Assembly: GCA_019456185.1 (NCBI GenBank)
Contig: VRUH01000005.1
Span: forward strand, 1 to 53,739
Direction: 5' to 3'
Length of the DNA stretch: 53,739 nucleotides
From: Candidatus Glassbacteria bacterium
GTDB taxonomy: Bacteria; Gemmatimonadota; Glassbacteria; GWA2-58-10
The position numbers and the translations under genes were made by a program. The notes under the pieces are model-generated. The model searched no databases. It had not been told where the DNA came from and saw only the letters and a list, made by a program, of their open reading frames with translations. Shown here in pieces: positions 42,301 through 49,564 of the stretch; position 1 is the first letter of the stretch, and the number at the start of each line of letters is the position of its first letter.

Positions 42301-44222
42301 CCGTCCTGCCCGTCGAAAAATTCCCTCAGCCACAACTCGAACATCAGCAGGATCCACAGGTGGTGGCCACGGTCGCGGCGCCCCTCCCAGTGCTGCTCCA
42401 GCAGCGCCTGGACTTTCTCCGGGTTGAAAAATCCGCGATTGGCGAAAGAATCGCCCAGCAGATGGTCGGCAACGAACTCGCGCAGCTCGCCGCGGAACCA
42501 GCTCCCGATCGGTACGGCGAACCCCCACTTGCGCCTGGACAGCACTTCCGGCGGCAGCCAGGGGCTGACCGCTTCCTTGAGGATCGCTTTCAGCTTGCGG
42601 CCCCGCAGTTTGTAGGCGGCCGGCAGGCGGGCGGCCAGTTCCATCAGTTCGTGGTCCAGCAGCGGGCTGCGGCCTTCGAGGCCGTTGGCCATCGTGGCGA
42701 TATCCACCTTGACCAGCAAGTCGTTGGGCAGGTAGAACATGGTGTCGACAAACGCGGCCGCCTCGGAACCGTCAAGCTCCCGCGCCTGCTCGAACAGGGG
42801 GCGCAGCAGCTCAACCGAATTTGTGCTTCCCGCGGCATCCAGCGCCGTGGCGCTAAGCAGCTCCCGTTTACTGTCCTCGGAGAAAAACCCGATAAAGCGG
42901 GCGTAACGCTCTGTGCGCGGCAGGTTGGCGGCCTCGGCGAACCGTCGCAGGCCGGCGGCCAGACTCGTGCGTTCGTGCGCCCTGGGGCAGACCAGCCCCA
43001 GCACGCCGCTGCCCAGTTTTCTGACAGGAGAGGGCAGAGAGTGGAACAGGTCGGCCATGTGCATGGCGTAGTGCCTGCGGTAACCGGTGAACGACTCGTC
43101 TCCGCCATCGCCGTTGAGAGCCACGGTCACGTGACGGCGGGTCATTCGCGAGAGGTAGAATGTCGGGATCGCCGAGCTGTCCGCGTACGGCTCGCCGTAG
43201 TGTCTGACCAGCAGCGGCAGCACCTCCAGGGCTTTCGGCTGGACGATAAACTCCTCATGCTCGGTGTCGTAGGCCCGTGCCACCATCCGCGCGTACGGCA
43301 GCTCGTTGAACTTCTTCTCCTCGAAGCCGATGCTGAACGTTTTAACCCGTCCACCGCCGGCCCGGCTCATGGCCGCCACCACGGCGCTGGAGTCTATCCC
43401 CCCGCTGAGAAAGGCGCCCAGCGGCACCTCGCTCATCAGCCGCAGACTGGTGGCCTCCAGTAGTTTCTCGCGGATTGCCTCGCAGGCCTCCTCGCGGCTG
43501 ATATTCAGCTTGGGACCGTAGGAGAGTTCCCAGTAGCGGCCTGTCTGGATCCGGCCGTCGCGCCAGCTGAGCCAGTGGGCGGGCGGCAGCTTGCATACGC
43601 CATCGAACGCGGTCAGCGGAGCCGGTACGCACATGAAAGTCAGGAAATGGGAAATCGCGCTCCAGTCGATCCGTCTTTCGATCCGCCGGTCGGTCAGCAG
43701 GGAGGCCAGCTCGCTGGAAAACGATATCCTGCCGCCGGCCCGATGATAAACCAGCGGCTTCTTGCCCGCCCGGTCGCGGGCCAGGTGCAGCTCGCCCCGG
43801 TTCTGGTCCCAGAGCGCGAAGGCGAACATCCCGCGCAACCTGCGGCAGGCCCCGTCGATCCCGTGGCTCTCGTAGAGGTGGATAACCGTCTCGGCGTCAG
43901 AGCGGGTGGCGAAGCGGTGGCCGGCGGCCTCGAGTTGTTCTGTAAGCTGGAGGTAGTTATAAATCTCGCCGTTGAACACGAGCTTGATCGAACCGTCTTC
44001 GCTGGCGAGCGGCTGCCGGCCGCCGGCAACATCGATAATGCTCAGACGACGGAACGCCAGGCCGGCCGAAGCTCCGCCGTCACCCGTACCTTCGGCGGCC
44101 GGGTTACGGTAAAAACCGTCATCGTCCGGTCCGCGATGGACAATCGCGGAGGCCATTGCACCCAGCAGTTGCTGCTCGATCGGCACTCCGCTGCTGTCGG
44201 CGATTCCGGCTATCCCGCACAT
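42297..44222 (-). CDS. asnB: Asparagine-synthase-like glutamine amidotransferase
   Basis: A 641-residue class II glutamine amidotransferase. Cys2 (MCGIAGIAD) is the nucleophile that releases ammonia from glutamine; the N-terminal hydrolase domain spans about 1-200 (VHRGPDDDGFY, FNGEIYNYLQL). The C-terminal synthetase domain has the ATP P-loop LSGGIDSSAVV and the conserved NGDGGDESFTGYRRHY. In polysaccharide loci AsnB-like enzymes such as WbpS amidate uronic acids or carbohydrate carboxylates instead of aspartate. Here it sits between a glycosyltransferase and an acetyltransferase gene, so a glycan-modifying role is likely. True asparagine synthesis cannot be excluded. Confidence 0.9.
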   Translation of the reverse strand: MCGIAGIADSSGVPIEQQLLGAMASAIVHRGPDDDGFYRNPAAEGTGDGGASAGLAFRRLSIIDVAGGRQPLASEDGSIKLVFNGEIYNYLQLTEQLEAAGHRFATRSDAETVIHLYESHGIDGACRRLRGMFAFALWDQNRGELHLARDRAGKKPLVYHRAGGRISFSSELASLLTDRRIERRIDWSAISHFLTFMCVPAPLTAFDGVCKLPPAHWLSWRDGRIQTGRYWELSYGPKLNISREEACEAIREKLLEATSLRLMSEVPLGAFLSGGIDSSAVVAAMSRAGGGRVKTFSIGFEEKKFNELPYARMVARAYDTEHEEFIVQPKALEVLPLLVRHYGEPYADSSAIPTFYLSRMTRRHVTVALNGDGGDESFTGYRRHYAMHMADLFHSLPSPVRKLGSGVLGLVCPRAHERTSLAAGLRRFAEAANLPRTERYARFIGFFSEDSKRELLSATALDAAGSTNSVELLRPLFEQARELDGSEAAAFVDTMFYLPNDLLVKVDIATMANGLEGRSPLLDHELMELAARLPAAYKLRGRKLKAILKEAVSPWLPPEVLSRRKWGFAVPIGSWFRGELREFVADHLLGDSFANRGFFNPEKVQALLEQHWEGRRDRGHHLWILLMFELWLREFFDGQDG

Positions 44223-44225
44223 GGT

Positions 44226-44843
44226 TTATTCCCCGGCTTCCCGCGTGGGCTGTTTGCGGACTACGCGACCCTTGCGGGAAAAGCTCCGTCCGCAAGCAGC
44301 GCAGACGGTCTCTTCGGCGCCTTCGGGATCGATTCCCAGTTCCAGGCGCACGCCGCAGGTGCACATCCAGCCTTGGAGTCTGGCCGGAACACCGAAAACC
44401 AACGCATGGTCGGGAACATCGCGGGTGACCAGCGAGGCCGCGCCCACGAACGCGTGGACGCCGATCGTGTTGCCGCAGACCACGGTGGCGTTGGCCCCGA
44501 TAGTGGTGCCCTGTTTGACCAGGGTCTGCTTGTACTCGTCCTTGCGCGGCGTGTGGCTGCGGGGGTTGACCACGTTGGTGAACACCATCGACGGGCCGCA
44601 GAACACATAGTCCTCCAGAATTACGCCGTCGTAAAGCGATACGTTATTCTGGATTTTCACCCCATCGCCCACAATCGCGGTCGAATGAACCACCACGTTC
44701 TGGCCCAGGCTGCAGTCCCGGCCAAGCCGCGCTCCGCCCATGACATGGCTGAAGTGCCAGATCTTGGTTCCCTCGCCGATCACCGCCCCATCATCGATAC
44801 AGGCGGTTTCGTGGGCGAAATATTTTTTTGAATCGTCGCTCAT
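44226..44843 (-). CDS. WbpD-like UDP-sugar N-acetyltransferase (left-handed beta-helix)
   Basis: A 205-residue hexapeptide-repeat acetyltransferase. Many short repeats (IGEGTKIWHFSHVMGGARLG, GDGVKIQNNVSLYDGV) form the left-handed beta-helix; the blocks VKIQNNVSLYDGV, FCGPSMVFTNVVNPRS and RKDEY followed by TLVKQGTTIGANATVVCG are those of WbpD, which N-acetylates UDP-2-acetamido-3-amino-2,3-dideoxy-glucuronate. The C-terminal CTCG (161-164) and CAACG (181-185) resemble a zinc ribbon. The ATG overlaps the stop of the epimerase gene (ATGA), and the asparagine synthase gene follows by three bases. It implies a diacetamido-uronic acid precursor; the dehydrogenase and aminotransferase needed for it are not in the window. 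Confidence 0.88.
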   Translation of the reverse strand: MSDDSKKYFAHETACIDDGAVIGEGTKIWHFSHVMGGARLGRDCSLGQNVVVHSTAIVGDGVKIQNNVSLYDGVILEDYVFCGPSMVFTNVVNPRSHTPRKDEYKQTLVKQGTTIGANATVVCGNTIGVHAFVGAASLVTRDVPDHALVFGVPARLQGWMCTCGVRLELGIDPEGAEETVCAACGRSFSRKGRVVRKQPTREAGE

Positions 44844-46036
44844 TGATTTTTTCCGGACACAGGGTTGAAAGCGTCGAGCTGAATCGCGGCCCGGTCCACC
44901 CGTTGGTCATGCGGGGTCATCAGCCAGGCGCGGCGCTGCTCCAGATCATCGACTATCCGCCCGGCGACCTTGCCGTCCCAGAACTCCAGGTTACCTCCGG
45001 TCTTGCCCCGGCCCTCGGCCGCATCGCTCGCCAGGCGGACAATCAACTCGCGGTTGTGGCCGGCCAGCGTGTTCGTGCCCTCCAGGATCGTTTCGGGCCG
45101 CTCGGTGTTCTCGCGCAGGGTGATACATGGTATTCCGAGGTAAGTGGTTTCCTCCTGGACCCCGCCTGAATCGCTGATCGCCAGCCGGGCGGATTTCATC
45201 AGGCAGAGGAAGTCCAGGTAACCCAGGGGTTCGATCAGGCTGATGCCCTCGGCGTTCTGCAACGCCGAATCCAGTCCGGATTCCGCCAGCATCTTGACCG
45301 TGCGGGGGTGGACCGGGAACACCAGCGGCAGGCTGCGGCTGACCTCGACCAGCGCAGCGACAATTTCCGCCAGAATCTCCCGGTTATCGACATTGGCGGG
45401 CCGGTGCAGCGTCACCAGCCCGTAGCCATCGGCGGGCAGGCCGAGTTCAGCCGCCACCTTGCGCTTGCCGGCCGGTTCCAGGAAACCGATCAGCGAGTCG
45501 ATCATGATGTTGCCCACGAGGCTGATTTTCTCCTTCGCCACGCCCTCGTCAAGCAGGTTCCTGTCGGCCAGGCGGCTGGGCGTGTAGAGGATATCGGCGA
45601 GCGCATCGGTGACAACCCGGTTGATCTCCTCGGGCATGCGGCGGTCCCGGCTGCGAAGGCCGGCTTCCACATGGGCCACGGCGATACCAAGCTTGGCGGC
45701 CACCAGCGCGGCGGCGATCGTGGAGTTGACATCGCCGACCACCACCACCACGTGGGGAGCGATCCCGGAGGCCACTTTCTCGAACTCCAGCATGATCCTG
45801 GCGGTCTGTTCGGCCTGGCTGCCGGAACCGACACCCAGGTGGACGTCCGGCTCGGGGATACCCAGTTCGCTGAAAAACACGTCGTTCATCAGGTTGTCGT
45901 AATGTTGCCCGGTATGTACCAGCGCGAACTCGAACCGGTCCGGGTATTTTGCTATTTCCGCGGCCAGCGGCGCTATTTTCATGAAGTTGGGCCGGGCACC
46001 CACCACCGCCGCGATTTTAAGTTTGCCGCTCAACAA
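44840..46036 (-). CDS. Non-hydrolysing UDP-GlcNAc-type 2-epimerase (WbpI/WecB-like)
   Basis: A 398-residue cytoplasmic GT-B-like epimerase. VVGARPNFMKIAPL at the start, HTGQHYDNLM, GDVNST, HVEAGLRSRDRRMPEEINR and VHPRTVK are the family motifs; the HTGQHYD...FFSELGIPEPD part is nearer to WbpI than to E. coli WecB. WbpI converts UDP-GlcNAc(3NAc)A into UDP-ManNAc(3NAc)A, which fits the adjoining WbpD-like gene. The start is one of two successive TTG codons (46036 or 46033) behind AAAGGAA. A 112-base spacer precedes it, with an inverted repeat TCATTCA-CTCAC-TGAATGA at 46112-46130. Confidence 0.88.
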   Translation of the reverse strand: MLSGKLKIAAVVGARPNFMKIAPLAAEIAKYPDRFEFALVHTGQHYDNLMNDVFFSELGIPEPDVHLGVGSGSQAEQTARIMLEFEKVASGIAPHVVVVVGDVNSTIAAALVAAKLGIAVAHVEAGLRSRDRRMPEEINRVVTDALADILYTPSRLADRNLLDEGVAKEKISLVGNIMIDSLIGFLEPAGKRKVAAELGLPADGYGLVTLHRPANVDNREILAEIVAALVEVSRSLPLVFPVHPRTVKMLAESGLDSALQNAEGISLIEPLGYLDFLCLMKSARLAISDSGGVQEETTYLGIPCITLRENTERPETILEGTNTLAGHNRELIVRLASDAAEGRGKTGGNLEFWDGKVAGRIVDDLEQRRAWLMTPHDQRVDRAAIQLDAFNPVSGKNQ

Positions 46037-46111
46037 ATATTCCTTTCAAACCTGTAAGTTGCCGGATAGTTGAATTGCGCGCTAAGTCCTTGTCGATAGC
46101 CGGAATATATA

Positions 46112-46130
46112 TCATTCACTCACTGAATGA
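46112..46130. promoter_or_regulatory. Inverted repeat upstream of the epimerase gene
   Basis: TCATTCA (46112-46118), five-base centre, TGAATGA (46124-46130). Possible operator, about 76 bases before the epimerase start and overlapping the only AT-rich promoter-like part of the 46037-46148 spacer. Confidence 0.35.
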
Positions 46131-46148
46131 AAGAACGCTCCGCCTGTC

Positions 46149-47774
46149 TCAACGGAACGCGAATGTCCGCCACGGGCTGGCCAGAGAAGGTTTCCCCACC
46201 GGGACCACCCGGAAGCGCCAAGGGTTGTACTGCGGGAAGGCCCGCCAGAACATCCTGGTGAACGGACCGTAGCTCTGCGAATTGCCCTCGACAATAAACG
46301 AGCCGGTCAGGTGGTACCTGCCGGACCCGACCTCGTAGTCGATCCTGTAGGCGGCCTGCGGCGGACCGCTCCAGCGGACCGTGATCGTCCCGCTGTCATC
46401 CCCGTGGGCCAGGCTATCGCTTTCAGCCGGGAACAGCACCTCCACCGCTTCGGAGGGTGCAATCCGGCTGCCGGCGCCGGTTTGGGCAAGCTGCTTCTCC
46501 ACCTGCCCCAGCGCCGCCAGGTTGGCGAATATGTCGGCGGCCAGCAGACCCTTGAGCCTGACCAGCTCCTGCGGGCGGTCGTTGGCCACATCGGTTTGCT
46601 CGGACGGGTCGCTGCGCAGGTCGTAGAGTTGGTAGGTTGGTTCCGCAGCCGGTTCGCGGCGCTGGATCAGCTTCCAGCGTTCAGTCCGCACACCCCGCAG
46701 CCAGGTCAGTTCCACGCTGTCCGGGCACTGGTAGCCGCAGGTGCTGGTCTCGAAAAACAGGTGATCGCGTACCGGGCCGTCCGCGCCCCTGAGCACATCG
46801 AGCAATGACTTTCCCTGCACCGGAGCGGCCGGTTCGAGCCCGAGACAGGCGAACAGGGTGGGTATCAGGTCCACCGTCTGCACCAGCCCGTCGTAACGCC
46901 TGCCGGCACTCCCGCCGCCGGGCAGGCAGATAATCAGCGGAATCCGCACCACTTCGTCGAACAGAGTGCCTTCGAGGCTGGTGGAAGCGTGGCCCACCCA
47001 GCCGTGGTCGAACAGTTCCTCGCCGTGGTCGGCGGTCAGGACCACGATCGAACTGTCGAACAGCTCCAGGCTGTCGAGCACCGCGATCACCTCGCCCAGT
47101 TCCTCGTCCTGGGCGGCCACCTCGGCATCGTACAGCGCGTTGATTATCCGGATCTGCTCGGCACTGAACTCAGTTTCCCCGAACGGCATCACCACGCTGC
47201 TGGTGATCCCGGTCACGGCCGAGGTGTCCACGCCGCCGGGCAGGAATGTCCTCAGCCATTTATCCGGCGGGTTGTAGGGCAGGTGCGGCCCGTGGTAGTG
47301 ATACCAGGCCAGAAAAGTCGTGTCCGCGTACTCGGCCAGGAACTCGGGCAGGTGAAGGCGCCTGTTGGGGGTGAACCCGAGATTCAGGTAGTTGGGCATC
47401 GGGAACATGTAGTTCACCTGAGGCACCAGCCAGCCGGCCTCGCGCAGCTGCTCGGTCGGTGTGGTCAGCCCCGGCGGCACACTCTGGCCCCGCCGCTGAA
47501 CTCCGTGAACTCCGGGATAGAGCCCGGTCAGCAGGCTGACCAGCGAGGCGTTGGTCCAGCTCGCCGTGCTGAACGCGTTGGTGAACGTTACTCCCCGGCT
47601 TGCCAGCTTGTCGATATTGGGCGTCACCGCGCGCGCGCAGCCGTAGCAGCCCAGGCGGTCGGGGCGGAAACTGTCCACCGTGAGCAGGATGATATTCGGC
47701 CGTTCGGCGGTGGCGGCGAGCAGCCCCGTAGCTGATACAATCAGCAGCGCGAGCAATAACGGCAAGTTGCGCAA
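46149..47774 (-). CDS. Exported sulfatase-fold protein with threonine at the nucleophile position
   Basis: A 541-residue exported protein (signal peptide 1-20, LPLLLALLIVSATGLLA) of the alkaline-phosphatase/sulfatase superfamily. Metal-site motifs are present: RPNIILLTVDSFRPDRLGCYG (Asp34) and VLTADHGEELFDHG near 245. In classical sulfatases the next motif is C-x-P-S-R, whose Cys becomes formylglycine; here the aligned segment is WTNASLVSLLTG, so the nucleophile position is Thr74 and the Pro and Arg are lost. Thr nucleophiles occur in phosphotransferases of the same fold (LtaS, EptA). Residues about 430-541 are an extra beta-rich domain. It may cleave or transfer phosphoryl groups on the glycan. 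The start is a TTG at 47774, 13 bases behind the upstream gene. Confidence 0.8.
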   Translation of the reverse strand: MRNLPLLLALLIVSATGLLAATAERPNIILLTVDSFRPDRLGCYGCARAVTPNIDKLASRGVTFTNAFSTASWTNASLVSLLTGLYPGVHGVQRRGQSVPPGLTTPTEQLREAGWLVPQVNYMFPMPNYLNLGFTPNRRLHLPEFLAEYADTTFLAWYHYHGPHLPYNPPDKWLRTFLPGGVDTSAVTGITSSVVMPFGETEFSAEQIRIINALYDAEVAAQDEELGEVIAVLDSLELFDSSIVVLTADHGEELFDHGWVGHASTSLEGTLFDEVVRIPLIICLPGGGSAGRRYDGLVQTVDLIPTLFACLGLEPAAPVQGKSLLDVLRGADGPVRDHLFFETSTCGYQCPDSVELTWLRGVRTERWKLIQRREPAAEPTYQLYDLRSDPSEQTDVANDRPQELVRLKGLLAADIFANLAALGQVEKQLAQTGAGSRIAPSEAVEVLFPAESDSLAHGDDSGTITVRWSGPPQAAYRIDYEVGSGRYHLTGSFIVEGNSQSYGPFTRMFWRAFPQYNPWRFRVVPVGKPSLASPWRTFAFR

Positions 47775-47787
47775 AGGAGTGCGTTCC

Positions 47788-49296
47788 CTATTTTTTGGCT
47801 GAGTCGTATTTTATGATTAAATCTGCTATCCGGTTGCTGTCCGGGGCGGCGGGACTGGCCGCGAGGTATTTGCGCAATCGCTCCACTCCCCGAGCGCTCC
47901 GTCCCAAGCGAATATCCAGCAAACCGGCTTCCCTGAGAATGTCGGATCGGTAGTCGACCAGAACCAGCAAATGCTCGACAAGCGCCGCCGACTCCTGCCA
48001 TCGCTCCTGTTTCTGCAGGTAGTATGCCAGCTTCCACAGCGCTGCCTGGTCGGCAGGATGCACTCGCAGCTTGGCTTGCATCACGTCCACCGCCTGGTCC
48101 CACTCCCCCTTTCGCTCGAAAATTTCGGCCAGATTGTCCCAGTAATGGGGCTGGACCGTCCGGGGGTTGGCAAGGATCAAAGCGGTCGAGAGAACTGCGG
48201 CCAGAGCCAGTGCCAGCAACGGTTCCAGCAGTTTTCTAAGCCGCCACTTCTCCGCCGCCCTGTCCAGGCCCGCCGCGGTGAATAGAATCAGCACCGGCCA
48301 CAGCGGCACCCGGAGGCGGCTGGTAATAAAGAACAGCACCAGCGTGCCGCCGTAGAGCAGAAGATAACAGTACAGCGGAAAAAGTTGCCGCCAGCGCCCG
48401 CGGGTCAGCACAATCCCCGCTAGGCCGAACGCCAGATAAAAGCCCCAGGACAGCACGTTTCCCAGAGCGAGCAAGGGGTTGTCAGCCTGAAGCTGATAGA
48501 AATTGACATTGTTCGGCTGCTCGTAATCGGCGAGCAGAATTTTTGCCTTCTTAACCTGAAGCTTCACGAAATCCGTTGAAAGCACCGGCACCAGTTCTTT
48601 TGCCGGATAGCCGAACCCGCCGCTGGAGTCGTAGCTGTTGCCAATTTTCCAGTTCTCGTTGAAATTAGTCGAGATCAACGCCCATTTGCCGCCGATCAAT
48701 CTGTTGTGCAGGGTCGCGGGGGAAATAACAATCACGCCGGCCAGACTCAGAGCAAGCGCGGCCAACGTACCGCGCCGACGGTTCCCGGACCCCAGCCAGA
48801 CCCACGCCGCCGCCACCGGCCATAGCGCCAGCATGTTGGCCCGCGCCAGCGCACCGATTCCCAATATCGCCCCGGCCACAGCCGATGTCCGCAGCGGCTG
48901 CGACGGGTCGAAACGATAGAGCGCCAACAGGAACGTAACGTTGAGGAAAGTCACCAGCGTGGCGCGCAGCAGGAAAATTTCGTAGAACGGGAAAATCGGC
49001 GTAACCGCAACCAGCCCGGCCGCGATCAGGCCGGCCCGCCGGCTGAAAAGCCGGCAACCGAGCAGGTAGGTGAGCATGACGGTCGCCGAGCCGAGAACGG
49101 CCTGGCAGAGCTTGGCCGCGAGTACATTCGGGCCGGTAAGCGCGTATAACGCGCCCAGCAGATATGGATACAGCGGAGCCTGGTAGAATGCGCGCCCGTC
49201 GGACAGCGCACCCCCGGAGAGCCTGACCGCCCATTCGTGAAACACGCTCATGTCGTAGCCCGGCAGCAGCGGCTCGAACAGCGGGTGGCCGCGCAT
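47788..49296 (-). CDS. Membrane glycosyltransferase (GT39/ArnT-like) with C-terminal TPRs
   Basis: A polytopic inner-membrane GT-C enzyme. Residues 1-370 hold about ten membrane segments and the family's early acidic/aromatic pattern (PLLPGYDMSVFHEWAVRLSGG, FYQAPLYPYLLGALYALTG). Residues about 380-500 form tetratricopeptide-like helices (WDNLAEIFERKGEWDQAVDVMQ, ALWKLAYYLQKQERWQESAAL). GT39-like enzymes transfer sugars from polyprenyl phosphates outside the cytoplasm. With the ATG at 49296 the first membrane helix is missing and no ribosome site exists. An in-frame CTG at 49404, five bases behind GGAGG (49410-49414), adds 36 residues including the helix (LLIAVPALALRVWFVLAM) and is probably the true start. 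First gene of the polysaccharide locus. Confidence 0.78.
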   Translation of the reverse strand: MRGHPLFEPLLPGYDMSVFHEWAVRLSGGALSDGRAFYQAPLYPYLLGALYALTGPNVLAAKLCQAVLGSATVMLTYLLGCRLFSRRAGLIAAGLVAVTPIFPFYEIFLLRATLVTFLNVTFLLALYRFDPSQPLRTSAVAGAILGIGALARANMLALWPVAAAWVWLGSGNRRRGTLAALALSLAGVIVISPATLHNRLIGGKWALISTNFNENWKIGNSYDSSGGFGYPAKELVPVLSTDFVKLQVKKAKILLADYEQPNNVNFYQLQADNPLLALGNVLSWGFYLAFGLAGIVLTRGRWRQLFPLYCYLLLYGGTLVLFFITSRLRVPLWPVLILFTAAGLDRAAEKWRLRKLLEPLLALALAAVLSTALILANPRTVQPHYWDNLAEIFERKGEWDQAVDVMQAKLRVHPADQAALWKLAYYLQKQERWQESAALVEHLLVLVDYRSDILREAGLLDIRLGRSARGVERLRKYLAASPAAPDSNRIADLIIKYDSAKK

Positions 49297-49447
49297 GGCC
49301 AGTACGAACCATACCCGCAGCGCCAGCGCCGGAACTGCGATCAGCAGGCCCGGGCGGTTGAGCGCCAGCCATTTGCGAATTTTACTGTTTGTCGCGGTGT
49401 GCAGACCGGCCTCCGTTCTTTTCCGCGCAGAGTGACGTTACTGCTGA

Positions 49448-49476
49448 AATATACGGCAAACGAAAGGTTAGCTCAA
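49448..49476 (-). promoter_or_regulatory. Promoter of the polysaccharide locus
   Basis: TTGAGC (49471-49476), 17 bases, TATATT (49448-49453) on the minus strand. Transcripts would start near 49441, about 36 bases before the CTG at 49404. Confidence 0.6.
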
Positions 49477-49484
49477 TCCATCTC

Positions 49485-49513
49485 TTGCACCCCCACAGTG
49501 GCGGACTTAAGTT
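49485..49513 (+). promoter_or_regulatory. Possible promoter of the amidase-hexosaminidase unit
   Basis: TTGCAC (49485-49490), 17 bases, TAAGTT (49508-49513), back-to-back with the leftward promoter. The -10 box is poor. Confidence 0.4.
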
Positions 49514-49564
49514 TAAACTCTGTTTATGAATAAAAGATCGGAGTCCCCGCTTGACGGAGCCACA

